A stretch of DNA of 64,000 nt from Pullichristensenella excrementipullorum. Its GTDB lineage: Bacteria; Bacillota; Clostridia; Christensenellales; Aristaeellaceae. The stretch lies in NCBI GenBank assembly GCA_018713365.1, contig DVOU01000066.1, positions 25,551 through 89,550 of the forward strand, written 5' to 3'. A program made the translations under genes and the position numbers. Shown in pieces: positions 1 to 8,164 of this stretch (position 1 is the stretch's first letter; each line of letters opens with the position of its first letter). Under the pieces are notes generated by a model that saw nothing but the letters and a program-made list of their open reading frames with translations, did no database searches and was not told where the DNA came from.

Positions 1-1063
1 CCGCGCAAAGCGTCTCCATATCAATGGCGGGGGAGAGGTCGAGATCATAGACGCGCGTGCCGTCCCGGCAGACGAGGTTGCTCCCGCCATCCCGGTCGTT
101 CCACAGGTAGAAGGTCGCCCCGTCCACCTCCGCGCTCTCATAGCCCGAGGCGTACTTAAGCTGACTTTCCAGTACGCGCTCCGCCACCCATGGCCAGCGG
201 CAGTCCATCACCCTGCCGAAGATGGAAGCCCCCTCCGCCTCCTCGTCGTAAAAGGACACCCGCGGCACGAAGAAACTCCCGGACTCGGCCTCGCTGTCGA
301 ACGCGCCCGCCACGCCGTAGACCGCCTCCGTCCGCAGCGGCGCTTCCGCCTCCGTCAGCGGCGCGCCGCGCCAGAGGTCAGGCAAGAGGTCGGGCAGGAG
401 CGGGCTCACGCTCGCCACCACCAGCAGCGCGATGTAGCACAGCGCGACGAGCAGCGCCCGGCGCCATCGCGGGGCGGCAAAGAGCGCGGCCTCGCCTCTT
501 TTACCCTCCGCCTTCAGCGCCCTCCGCGCGCGAACGAGCCATGCGCCCGCCGCCACCGCCGCGCAGAGCAGCAAAATGGGCAATATCAGCGTCGGCGAGC
601 CAGACAAAAGCCCGTGTCCGTCGGCGGAAAAGCGCATGATGACGAAATACGCCGCCAGCAACAGCCACGGCAGCGCCGCCAGCGCCGCCCGCCCCGCCGC
701 CTTACGGCGCGCCGCTGGGGCGGTGTCCGTGTCCGCAAAGTCCGCGGCCTGTCCTTCGCGGTCAACGAAAATATGTACGCCGTCGCAGGCGCCCACAAAG
801 CTCCAGCCCTCCGCGCGCCGCCGGGCGAGGAGATCCGCCGCCGCGGCGTCGAAGTCCACGCCCCGTTGCCTGCGCACCAGCACGGCGCGGTAGCGCGCCC
901 GCGCCCCGTCCTGCACGAGCAGCGCGTCGTGCCCGTCCATCGCCGCCAGCGACCAGCCCTGTCGTGCCCTGTCGTTCAGCCACGCTTCCAGCGTCCGCAC
1001 GCGCAGCCACAGGCTGGGCGCGAACGTAAGTTCTTTATGCGGACAGCGCTCCAGTTCCTCCAT
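1..1063 (-). CDS. DUF2812-like membrane protein, partial (runs off left edge)
   Basis: An uninterrupted minus-strand frame starts with ATG at 1063 and is still open at base 1, so the C-terminus is missing. Two related segments open the protein (about residues 20-60 with WLNDRARQGW, and 70-105 with LLARRRAEGW), the pattern of DUF2812 proteins. Hydrophobic stretches follow near residues 125-143, 156-177 and 203-223, and a long polar tail follows those. It starts 12 bases after the grpB-like stop, so the two genes are probably co-transcribed. Function is unknown. The family name comes from pattern memory, not from a profile search. Confidence 0.6.
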   Translation of the reverse strand, partial: MEELERCPHKELTFAPSLWLRVRTLEAWLNDRARQGWSLAAMDGHDALLVQDGARARYRAVLVRRQRGVDFDAAAADLLARRRAEGWSFVGACDGVHIFVDREGQAADFADTDTAPAARRKAAGRAALAALPWLLLAAYFVIMRFSADGHGLLSGSPTLILPILLLCAAVAAGAWLVRARRALKAEGKRGEAALFAAPRWRRALLVALCYIALLVVASVSPLLPDLLPDLWRGAPLTEAEAPLRTEAVYGVAGAFDSEAESGSFFVPRVSFYDEEAEGASIFGRVMDCRWPWVAERVLESQLKYASGYESAEVDGATFYLWNDRDGGSNLVCRDGTRVYDLDLSPAIDMETLCA

Positions 1064-1075
1064 ATTTTCCCCTCC

Positions 1076-1600
1076 TCATCCCTTCCGCGTCCGATACCAC
1101 TTGAGCGCCCGCGCTTCCAGCGCACGCACATATTCGTCCTTGCCGTCGCAATAGCCGTCCCAGTCGCGGGGAAAGCGCGCGGCCAGCGCCCTTTTCAGTT
1201 CCCCGTAGGCGCGCGCCTCGTCCGCGTGGGCGCGCAGATAGGCGCTCACGGCCAGATGGCGCTCGATGGCCTCCGCATTCTCCTCGGCAAACACATGCAC
1301 GTGATGCGTGCGCTCGTCGCCGCCCTTGTGGAAGTAGCGCCGCCCAGGGATGCCAAACTCGCCCATGGGCGTGTAGCCGAGGGCGACAAACCCCGCGTTG
1401 CACCCGTCCACGGCCCCGATGTCGCGCACCACGGGCATTATGTCGATGATAGGCTTGGCGCACAGCCCCGGCACGCTCGTCGAGCCGATGTGATGGATGG
1501 CGACCATGTTTTCCCCAAGCACATTGGCGATGCGCGCCGCCTCGCGCTTGAATGCCTCCGCCCACTCCGGATGGTAGTCCACCACGACGATTTTTCGCAT
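1076..1600 (-). CDS. GrpB family protein (UPF0157)
   Basis: 174 residues, the usual length for the GrpB/UPF0157 family, which has a nucleotidyltransferase-like fold but no settled reaction. The family signature HIGSTSVPGLCAKPIIDIM is present near residues 41-59, followed by GIPGRRYFHKGG and a C-terminal Y-x-x-x-K helix. The ATG at 1600 is preceded by a GGAGGG ribosome site. It is first in a minus-strand pair with the DUF2812-like gene and divergent from azlC. Confidence 0.88.
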   Translation of the reverse strand: MRKIVVVDYHPEWAEAFKREAARIANVLGENMVAIHHIGSTSVPGLCAKPIIDIMPVVRDIGAVDGCNAGFVALGYTPMGEFGIPGRRYFHKGGDERTHHVHVFAEENAEAIERHLAVSAYLRAHADEARAYGELKRALAARFPRDWDGYCDGKDEYVRALEARALKWYRTRKG

Positions 1601-1620
1601 ATCCCATCCCTCCTGCCCTT

Positions 1621-1649
1621 ATCATACCATCTCCGCCGCCCGCGCGCAA
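1621..1649 (-). promoter_or_regulatory. sigma-A-like promoter for the GrpB gene
   Basis: On the minus strand TTGCGC (1644-1649) and TATGAT (1621-1626) are separated by 17 bases, just upstream of the ATG at 1600. It lies back to back with the azlC promoter. Confidence 0.45.
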
Positions 1650-1661
1650 CCGAAACTTTTC

Positions 1662-1690
1662 TTGAAACCCACACGCCCCCGTGATAGAAT
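1662..1690 (+). promoter_or_regulatory. sigma-A-like promoter for azlCD
   Basis: TTGAAA (1662-1667) and TAGAAT (1685-1690) with a 17-base spacer. The predicted start of transcription lies only about 15 bases before the TTG start of azlC, so the leader is very short. Confidence 0.5.
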
Positions 1691-1711
1691 AACGTTTCGG
1701 AGGCGGTCGTT

Positions 1712-2395
1712 TTGCGCAAGGAAATGGCTTACGCCCTCAGGCGGACGGTGCCGGTCGCCTGCGGCTACATCTTTCTCGGCATGGCCTTTGGCGTATTGCT
1801 CAGCGAGGCGGGCTACGGCCCGGTCTGGGCGCTGTGTTCGAGCCTGTTTGTCTACGCCGGCTCCATGCAGTTTATCATGGTCTCGCTTTTGGCGGCGGGC
1901 GCGCCCGTCTACACCGTGGCCGTGACCACCTTTCTGGTCAACGCCCGCCACATCTTCTACGGCCTTGGCATGCTGGAAAAGTTTCGCGGCCTGGGCAGGC
2001 GCTTTCCCTACATGGCCTTCGCCCTCACGGACGAGACGTACAGCGTGCTATGCTCCATGGACGCGCCCACGGGCATGGACTGGGCCGACTGCGCCTTCTA
2101 CGTCTCCATATTCGACCAGTGCTACTGGGTGCTTGGCTCCCTGCTCGGCTCGCTGCTGGGGCAGACCCTGCCCGTGGACCTCACCGGCATCGACTTTTCC
2201 ATGACCGCCCTCTTCGTGGTCATTTTCGTCGATCAGTGGAAGCAGTTTCCCTCGCACGTGCCCGCGCTCACCGGCCTTGCCTGCGCGGTGGCGGCGCGGC
2301 TGCTCTTTGGCCCGGACAACTTCCTGCTCATCGCCCTCATCGCGGCGGTGGCCATCCTCGCCGCCCTGCGGGGAAGATTGGAGGCGAAGGCATGA
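1712..2395 (+). CDS. azlC: AzlC family branched-chain amino acid exporter, large subunit
   Basis: 227 residues with several membrane helices, matching AzlC (COG1296), which with AzlD exports branched-chain amino acids or analogues. Family features are the N-terminal VACGYIFLGMAFGVLLSEAG segment, AGSMQFIMV near residue 50, and VNARHIFYGLGM near residue 79. The start is TTG at 1712, chosen because GGAGG (1699-1703) lies 8 bases ahead of it and the AzlC similarity begins there. Its TGA overlaps the azlD ATG as ATGA, so translation of the two is coupled. Confidence 0.9.
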   Translation: MRKEMAYALRRTVPVACGYIFLGMAFGVLLSEAGYGPVWALCSSLFVYAGSMQFIMVSLLAAGAPVYTVAVTTFLVNARHIFYGLGMLEKFRGLGRRFPYMAFALTDETYSVLCSMDAPTGMDWADCAFYVSIFDQCYWVLGSLLGSLLGQTLPVDLTGIDFSMTALFVVIFVDQWKQFPSHVPALTGLACAVAARLLFGPDNFLLIALIAAVAILAALRGRLEAKA

Positions 2396-2712
2396 ACGCC
2401 ATTCTCATCGTCGCCGTCACTGCGCTCGTGACCATCGCCGTGCGCTTTTTGCCCTTTGCCGTCTTCGGCAAGCGCCCGCTGCCGTGCGTGGTGGTCTATC
2501 TTGGCCGCGTGCTGCCGCCGGCCATCATGGCGGCGTTGGTGGTCTACTGCCTGAAGGGCGTGGACTTTACCGCCTGGCCCTTCAGCCTTGCCGAGGTCAT
2601 CGCCGTGGCGGTGACGGCGCTTCTGCACCTCTGGAAGCGCAACACCCTTCTGAGCATCGCCGCCGGAACAGTTTGTTACATGATCCTCATCCGCACCGTC
2701 TTTCCCATATAG
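2392..2712 (+). CDS. azlD: AzlD family branched-chain amino acid exporter, small subunit
   Basis: 106 residues, almost entirely hydrophobic, the normal size of AzlD. The RFLPFAVFG motif near residue 19 and LPPAIMAALVVYCLK in the second helix are family hallmarks. It overlaps azlC by four bases (ATGA) and should form the two-component exporter with it. No terminator of note follows; the next promoter begins about 70 bases on. Confidence 0.9.
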   Translation: MNAILIVAVTALVTIAVRFLPFAVFGKRPLPCVVVYLGRVLPPAIMAALVVYCLKGVDFTAWPFSLAEVIAVAVTALLHLWKRNTLLSIAAGTVCYMILIRTVFPI

Positions 2713-2783
2713 CCTTTTTCTCACTTTGGACAAAAATCATACCGACATTTTCAAATTTGGCACATCCATTTTAAGTTCAGACA

Positions 2784-2811
2784 TTGACATTCCCCCAATA
2801 TGCGGTAAAAT
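2784..2811 (+). promoter_or_regulatory. promoter of the sugar ABC importer operon
   Basis: TTGACA (2784-2789), a 16-base spacer and TAAAAT (2806-2811) in an AT-rich stretch 40 bases before the ATPase ATG. A second -10-like TATAAT overlaps at 2811-2816. Confidence 0.6.
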
Positions 2812-2853
2812 ATAATCAACAAAGTGGTAAAAACCGTGTATGGGGGCGCTGCC

Positions 2854-4347
2854 ATGTCTGAGTACCTGTTGCAAATGAAGAATATCACCAAGATATTCCC
2901 GGGCGTCAAGGCGCTGGACGGCGTGCAGTTCGATCTGCGCGCCGGAGAGATCCATGCCCTCGTCGGCGAGAACGGCGCGGGCAAGTCCACGTTCATCAAG
3001 ACCCTGACCGGCGTGCATCAGCCGGACGGCGGTGAGATCATCCTCGAGGGCAAGAAAGTGGTCATGAGCGACCCGATCGTCGCCCAGAAGCATGGCATCG
3101 CCGCCATCTACCAGCACGCCGCCTCCTACCCCGACCTGTCTGTGGCCGAGAACATCTTCATCGGCCATGAGTTCAAGCGCGGCCCCTTCATCAACTGGGC
3201 GCGCGCCAATAGCGAGGCGAAAAAGCTGCTCGACGCCGTGGGTGCGGACTTCAGCCCCACCACGCCGGTCGGCTCGCTTTCCGTCGCCCAGCAGCAATTG
3301 GTTGAGATCGCCAAGGCGCTGTCCATGAACGCGAAGATCCTCATCATGGACGAGCCTACCGCCGCCCTCTCCAAGCGCGAGAGCGAGGATTTGTACGCCA
3401 TATCCCGCAAACTGCGCGATCAGGGCACGGCCATCATCCTCATCTCCCACCGCTTTGAAGACATCTTCGGCCTTGCCGACCGCGTCACCGTCTTCCGCGA
3501 CGCCAAATACATCGGCACCTGGGACTTAGACGAGGTCGACGAACCCATGCTGGTACACCACATGGTCGGCCGCGAGATCACCCAATTGTTCCCCAAGAAG
3601 CAGATCGAGCGCGGCGAGGAGCTGCTCAGGCTCGACAAGCTTTCCCGCATGGGCTATTACAAGGACGTCAGCCTGACCGTACACGCCGGCGAGATCGTCG
3701 GCCTGACCGGCCTGGTCGGCGCCGGGCGCACCGAGGTGGTGGAGTCCGTGTTCGGCATCACCAGGGCGGACGCGGGCGACATTTACTTTGAAGGCAAGAA
3801 GCTCGAAGACATCACCCCCGACAAGGCGATGAAGATTGGCATCGGCCTTCTGCCGGAAGACCGCCAGAAGCAGGGCCTGCTGCTGGATTGGTCGATCAAC
3901 CGCAACATCTCCCTCTCCGTACTCTCCAAGTGTCAGAACGGCCCCGTACTCAAAAAAAGCAAGGAATACGCAATCTCCGAGCGTCTCAAGGAGCTGTTGG
4001 CCATCAAGGCGCCTACGACCGATACGTTCACCGGCGCGCTCTCCGGCGGCAACCAGCAGAAGGTGGTCGTGGGCAAGCAGCTGGCCGCCGACCCCAAGCT
4101 CATCATCCTCGATGAGCCGACCAAGGGCGTCGACGTGGGCAGCAAGGCCGCCATCTACGCCATCATGAGCGACCTTGCCGAGCAGGGCATGGGCATTTTG
4201 ATGATCTCATCGGAGATGCCGGAAGTGATGAACATGTCCGACCGCATCTACGTGATGAGCGAGGGCAGGATCACGGCGGAATTTGAACCCGCCGGCCTGA
4301 CGCAGGACGTAATCCTCAACGCCGCCATGCCCAAGAGCAAAGCATGA
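2854..4347 (+). CDS. sugar ABC importer ATP-binding protein (RbsA/MglA/XylG type)
   Basis: 497 residues with two fused ABC domains, the layout of RbsA/MglA/XylG ATPases that energise monosaccharide import. Domain 1 has Walker A GENGAGKS (38-45), signature LSVAQQQ and Walker B ILIMDEPT. Domain 2 has the degenerate loop GLVGAGRTE usual in this class, signature LSGGNQQK and LIILDEPTKGVDVG. A start at GTG 2824 is possible, but ATG 2854 follows a GGGGG ribosome site and begins at the normal N-terminus. It is first in a four-gene operon with two permeases and a binding protein. The exact sugar cannot be read; rhamnose or autoinducer-2-like systems have the same composition. Confidence 0.93.
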   Translation: MSEYLLQMKNITKIFPGVKALDGVQFDLRAGEIHALVGENGAGKSTFIKTLTGVHQPDGGEIILEGKKVVMSDPIVAQKHGIAAIYQHAASYPDLSVAENIFIGHEFKRGPFINWARANSEAKKLLDAVGADFSPTTPVGSLSVAQQQLVEIAKALSMNAKILIMDEPTAALSKRESEDLYAISRKLRDQGTAIILISHRFEDIFGLADRVTVFRDAKYIGTWDLDEVDEPMLVHHMVGREITQLFPKKQIERGEELLRLDKLSRMGYYKDVSLTVHAGEIVGLTGLVGAGRTEVVESVFGITRADAGDIYFEGKKLEDITPDKAMKIGIGLLPEDRQKQGLLLDWSINRNISLSVLSKCQNGPVLKKSKEYAISERLKELLAIKAPTTDTFTGALSGGNQQKVVVGKQLAADPKLIILDEPTKGVDVGSKAAIYAIMSDLAEQGMGILMISSEMPEVMNMSDRIYVMSEGRITAEFEPAGLTQDVILNAAMPKSKA

Positions 4348-4361
4348 TAGGGGGAGAGAAT

Positions 4362-5375
4362 ATGCAGGAAAAGAAAAAAGGCAGACCCCTGTACGCGCTG
4401 CTGATCGAGCATCGCGAGATACCGCTGCTGGCAGTGCTTGTGCTGCTGCTCATCCTCGTCAGCATCCGCGTGCCGGGCTATCTGGCTGATAACTACATGA
4501 ACGTCCTCAAGGGCGGCTCCATCAACATGGTCATGGCCTGCGGCATGCTCTGCGTGCTTTTGGTCGGCTCCATCGACATCTCCGTCACCGCCATCCTCGC
4601 CTTTGCCGGCGCCGTATGCGGCAAACTGATGGGTATGGGCGTGATCCAGTCCACATGGATGATGTTCGCGCTGGGCATTCTCATCGGCGCGGTCATCGGC
4701 GCGGTCAACGGCGTTCTGATGAGCTACGGCAAGGTCATCGCCATCATCGTCACCTTGGGCACGAGCTACATCGTGCGCGCCCTCATCCCCATGGAGTGGC
4801 TGCTGGGCATGAACAAGGTCGTTCCCACGGACCTGACCGAGGGCTTCAAGGACAGCATGGTCACCAATACGTTCCTCGGCCTTCCCTTCCTGGTGTGGAT
4901 GGCCATCATCGTCACCGTGCTGGTCGGCATCTTCCTCAAGTATTCGCGCACGGGCCGCAACCTCTACGCCGTCGGCTCCAACGCCGAGGCGGCGCAGGTG
5001 CGCGGCGTGCCCATCGAGCGCATCAAGGTGCTGGCGCACGTCATCTGCGGCGCCACCGCCGGCCTGGCGGGCGTGATGTGGCTGGGCTACTACTGGGCCA
5101 TCGAGAAGGGCTCGGCCAACGGCAACGAGATGTTCACCATCGCGGCCTGCGTGCTGGGCGGCGTCTCCGTCACCGGCGGCTACGGCAAGATCACCGGCGT
5201 GGTCATCGGCGCGCTGATGATCGCCACCATCGACAGCGCCATCCCCCAGCTGGGCATCGGCAACTCCATGATCACCGAGTTCATCAAGGGCATCCTCCTG
5301 CTGTTCGCGATCCTGCTGAACGTCATCCTCCAGCGCATCGCCGACAAGCAGGCTCTGGCGAGGAGGGGTATCTAA
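4362..5375 (+). CDS. sugar ABC importer permease 1
   Basis: 337 residues with about ten membrane segments, BPD_transp_2 family (RbsC/RhaP/LsrC type). It carries the family stretch LLVGSIDISVTAILAFAG near residue 66 and the cytoplasmic coupling segment GRNLYAVGSNAEAAQVRG, followed by AGVMWLGYYWA. An ATG at 4344 overlaps the ATPase stop, but ATG 4362 has a GGGGAG site ahead of it and is preferred. It pairs with the next gene as a heterodimeric channel in the cell membrane. Confidence 0.92.
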   Translation: MQEKKKGRPLYALLIEHREIPLLAVLVLLLILVSIRVPGYLADNYMNVLKGGSINMVMACGMLCVLLVGSIDISVTAILAFAGAVCGKLMGMGVIQSTWMMFALGILIGAVIGAVNGVLMSYGKVIAIIVTLGTSYIVRALIPMEWLLGMNKVVPTDLTEGFKDSMVTNTFLGLPFLVWMAIIVTVLVGIFLKYSRTGRNLYAVGSNAEAAQVRGVPIERIKVLAHVICGATAGLAGVMWLGYYWAIEKGSANGNEMFTIAACVLGGVSVTGGYGKITGVVIGALMIATIDSAIPQLGIGNSMITEFIKGILLLFAILLNVILQRIADKQALARRGI

Positions 5376-6454
5376 TGAAAAAGAACAAGCTCGTAGCCCT
5401 CTTGACCCGCTGGGAAGTGTTCCTGATCGTGCTGCTGGCGCTGATGTGCCTGGTCTTCAACCTCCAGGACGCCGCGCGCGTGGCCTCTGGTGAAGCCCGG
5501 CGCGATGTGTTCAACGTGGCCAACGTCGTGCGCTCCATGCGCCCCTACATGCTCTACAGCTTTATGACGCTGGGCATGATGCTCATCCTCGCCATGGGCG
5601 ATATGGACATCTCCGTCGGCGCGGCGGCGACCCTCAGCGTGGTCGTGCTGGGCGTGACCTACAACGGCCTGACCACCTCCGGCCTCGTCGGCCTGCCGGC
5701 CCTCATCATCGCGCTGGCGGCCTGCCTGCTGGTCGGCTCCCTCTGCGGCGCGCTCAACGGCCTTTTGGTCACGCGCTTCAAGGAGCTGTTCCCGATGATC
5801 ATCACTTTGGCGACGCAGCTGTTCTTCCGCGGCTTCTCCTATCTGCTCATCGGCGGCCAGACGCTGACCTTCAACGACGATACCTTCGCGCTGCTCAAGA
5901 ACCTCAACAGCCTCATCGACATGTTCGGCATCAAGGTGCCGGTCATGCTGCCGATCTTTCTGGTGGTGGCGCTGGTGTTCTACTTCTGGCTGCACCTCAC
6001 CAGCAACGGCCGCAAGATCTTCGCCATCGGCACCAACGCCGTCGCCACCAACTATTCCGGCGTGCGCGTGGACTTCATCAAGTTCTGGTGCTTCGTCGTC
6101 GCCGGCCTGATGAGCGCGGTCACGGGCATATTCTTCGTCGGCGCCACGTCCTCGTCGGTCAAGGCTGACATCATGGACGGCTACCACATGTACGCCATCG
6201 CGGCGGCCATCCTCGGCGGTTTCTCCACCGACGGCGGCAAGGGCAGCGTCATCGGCGTCATCCTCTCCCTGGTCATCTTCGCCGTGATGAAGATCGGCCT
6301 GGGCACGCTCTTCGGCTTTGCGGACAGCGCGGTCAACCTCTCGGTCGGCATCATCCTCATCCTCAGCGTGCTTTTGCCGAACATGGTCAACAAGGCGCGC
6401 GACGAGCTGCGCGTGCGCAAGCGCCGCGCGGAGGTCTCCAAGGCTGCGTCGTAA
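5375..6454 (+). CDS. sugar ABC importer permease 2
   Basis: 359 residues, a second BPD_transp_2 permease with MLILAMGDMDISVGAA and the coupling stretch GRKIFAIGTNAVATNYSGV. It starts inside the stop of permease 1 (TAATG at 5373-5377), so expression is coupled. Two different permeases beside a fused double ATPase and one binding protein match rhamnose (RhaSTPQ) and AI-2 (Lsr) importers more than ribose systems, which use one permease. That assignment is inference. Confidence 0.92.
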   Translation: MKKNKLVALLTRWEVFLIVLLALMCLVFNLQDAARVASGEARRDVFNVANVVRSMRPYMLYSFMTLGMMLILAMGDMDISVGAAATLSVVVLGVTYNGLTTSGLVGLPALIIALAACLLVGSLCGALNGLLVTRFKELFPMIITLATQLFFRGFSYLLIGGQTLTFNDDTFALLKNLNSLIDMFGIKVPVMLPIFLVVALVFYFWLHLTSNGRKIFAIGTNAVATNYSGVRVDFIKFWCFVVAGLMSAVTGIFFVGATSSSVKADIMDGYHMYAIAAAILGGFSTDGGKGSVIGVILSLVIFAVMKIGLGTLFGFADSAVNLSVGIILILSVLLPNMVNKARDELRVRKRRAEVSKAAS

Positions 6455-6471
6455 CGCTCAATTCGATTCGG

Positions 6472-6491
6472 TTTTGTCCTTTGGGACAAAA
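6472..6491 (+). promoter_or_regulatory. intra-operon hairpin ahead of the binding-protein gene
   Basis: TTTTGTCC, a four-base loop and GGACAAAA form a perfect 8-bp stem between the second permease and the binding-protein gene, followed by AATTAT and the ribosome site. Such hairpins often protect the 5' end of a processed binding-protein message or act as partial terminators. It is too AU-rich at its base to be a strong stop. Confidence 0.45.
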
Positions 6492-6512
6492 AATTATAAG
6501 GAGGGTATATCC

Positions 6513-7547
6513 ATGAAGAAGATCCTTTCCCTGGTCCTGGTCGCGCTGCTCGTGCTGGCGCTGACCCCCGCGTTCGCGGAAGGCGACTCCATCTACATCG
6601 GCGTCGTCTACAAGCAGTCCGGTAACGCCTACTTCCAGGCGGCTGTCACCGGCTTTGAGCAGGCTGCTGCCGAGCTGGGCTTCGAGTTCGACCACGACGG
6701 TCCCGATGATGGCTCTTCCGATGGTCAGATCCGCATCATCGAGAACTACATCGCCCAGGGCGTGGACGCGCTGTGCGTTTCCGCCAATGACCCGGCCGCT
6801 CTGGTCGACGTTTTGCAGGAGGCCATGGCTGAGGGCATCTACGTCATTTCCTGGGATGCTCCCGTGAACGCCGAAGGCCGCACGCTGGATGTGGAGCCCG
6901 CCTCCGCCCAGACCATCGCCCTGACCCAGCTCGAGTCTCTGGCGAAGTCCATCAATTATGAAGGTCAGGTCGCCATCGTCTCCGCCGCCGCCACCATGCC
7001 GAACCAGAACCTCTGGATCAGCTTCATCGAGGACGCGCTGGCCAACGACGAGGCCTATGCCAACATCGAGTACGTTGGCACCGTGTATGGCGATGACGAG
7101 TACACCAAGTCCTTCGACGAGACGCTGGCTCTGCTGAACCAGTATCCGGACCTCAAGGGCATCATCGTTCCCACCACCGCTGGCGCGCCCGCCGTTGCCA
7201 AGTGCGTGCAGGATGAAGGCCGCGACGTCAAGGTCACCGGTCTGACCCTGGCCTCCGACATGCAGGAGTTCATCGAGGCTGGCATCTGCGACGAGACCTT
7301 CCTGTGGAACCCGATCGAGCTGGGCTATGCCGCCTCCTACGCGGCGGTCGCGCTCATCAATGGCGACATCACCGCTTCCGTCGGTGACACCCTCACCGTG
7401 CCCGAGGTCGGCGATCTGGTCGTCGAGCAGTCCACCGAGGTCAATGAGAATGGCGAACTCGTCGAGGCCGACGGCACCATCATCTACCTCAACAGGCTGA
7501 ACACCTTCAACGCCGAGACCGTTGGCGAGTGGGTCGACATCCTGTAA
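6513..7547 (+). CDS. sugar ABC importer substrate-binding protein
   Basis: 344 residues, periplasmic-binding-protein-like I fold (Peripla_BP_4), closest in pattern to rhamnose/AI-2 binding proteins: GVVYKQSGNAYFQAAVTGFE, GVDALCVSANDPAALVDVL, and FLWNPIELGYAASYAAVALI near the C-terminus. ATG at 6513 follows AAGGAGG. The signal peptide ends TPAFA-EG near residue 22 and has no lipobox cysteine, so the protein would be released rather than lipid-anchored. It is last of the operon, behind an intergenic hairpin and ahead of a strong terminator. Confidence 0.92.
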   Translation: MKKILSLVLVALLVLALTPAFAEGDSIYIGVVYKQSGNAYFQAAVTGFEQAAAELGFEFDHDGPDDGSSDGQIRIIENYIAQGVDALCVSANDPAALVDVLQEAMAEGIYVISWDAPVNAEGRTLDVEPASAQTIALTQLESLAKSINYEGQVAIVSAAATMPNQNLWISFIEDALANDEAYANIEYVGTVYGDDEYTKSFDETLALLNQYPDLKGIIVPTTAGAPAVAKCVQDEGRDVKVTGLTLASDMQEFIEAGICDETFLWNPIELGYAASYAAVALINGDITASVGDTLTVPEVGDLVVEQSTEVNENGELVEADGTIIYLNRLNTFNAETVGEWVDIL

Positions 7548-7572
7548 TCAGGCTTATCCCCGAAACAGCGGC

Positions 7573-7597
7573 GGCCCCGGGCACTAAGTCCGGGGCC
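7573..7597 (+). terminator. terminator of the sugar importer operon
   Basis: Perfect 8-bp GGCCCCGG/CCGGGGCC stem with a 9-base loop, followed by GTTTCC, 26 bases after the binding-protein stop. Confidence 0.75.
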
Positions 7598-7640
7598 GTT
7601 TCCGTTCCAATGGAACGCCGCTTTCAGCGCACAAGCAAAA

Positions 7641-7681
7641 AGGCCGCCGCCCGTCCCCGCTTGGGGGATGGACGGCGGCCT
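7641..7681 (-). terminator. terminator downstream of gtrA
   Basis: Long GC-rich hairpin (AGGCCGCC and GGCGGCCT arms). On the minus strand it is followed by a run of five T, which stops transcription from the gtrA/flavoprotein pair. On the plus strand it may back up the preceding terminator. Confidence 0.75.
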
Positions 7682-7700
7682 TTCGCGCGCCGGAGGGCGC

Positions 7701-8156
7701 TCACTTGGAGACCTTGTGATACAACAAAAACTTGCGCGCCACGAAGTTCCATACCAGCACGATCAGCGTGGCGATGATCTTCGAGACCATGAAGTACAGC
7801 CCGACCCACTCAGTCAGCGCGTGGACCAGCCCCATCGTCAGCAGCAGCCCCACCGCGCCGATGAGGGCGTAGCCGAGAAATTCGCCGCCCGCGCCGGTGC
7901 GCGCCTTTTCCACCTGAAACACCAGCCACTTGGAAAGCAGGAAATTGACGGTCAGCCCGGCAAAGAAGCCGCAGACCACGCCCACCTGATAGTGCGCGCC
8001 GAGGCGCTCCACCAGCCAGACCACGCCCCAGTCCACCACCGCCGCGAACCCGCCCACAAAGGCGTAGCGGAAAAACTGCACCATCGCGTTGGTGGTGGGC
8101 CTGCGAAACAGGCCCTGCATGTCCATGCGCCGCAAAAGAGAGAAAAGCTCCCGCAT
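7701..8156 (-). CDS. GtrA family membrane protein
   Basis: 151 residues with four membrane helices, GtrA-like (PF04138). QFFRYAFVGGFAAVVDWGVV opens helix 1 and VWNFVARKFLLY closes helix 4, both typical of this family. GtrA proteins are thought to help move lipid-linked sugars across the membrane. ATG at 8156 is preceded by AGGTGAG and lies 8 bases after the stop of the flavoprotein gene; upstream codons in the same frame have no better site. The pair suggests cell-surface glycan work. Confidence 0.85.
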   Translation of the reverse strand: MRELFSLLRRMDMQGLFRRPTTNAMVQFFRYAFVGGFAAVVDWGVVWLVERLGAHYQVGVVCGFFAGLTVNFLLSKWLVFQVEKARTGAGGEFLGYALIGAVGLLLTMGLVHALTEWVGLYFMVSKIIATLIVLVWNFVARKFLLYHKVSK

Positions 8157-8164
8157 GCGCTCAC

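Noticed and set aside
4616..6454. A 612-codon frame spanning both sugar permeases
   Set aside because: Its first half is a His/Arg-rich out-of-frame reading of permease 1; only the second half (from 5375) is the real permease 2.
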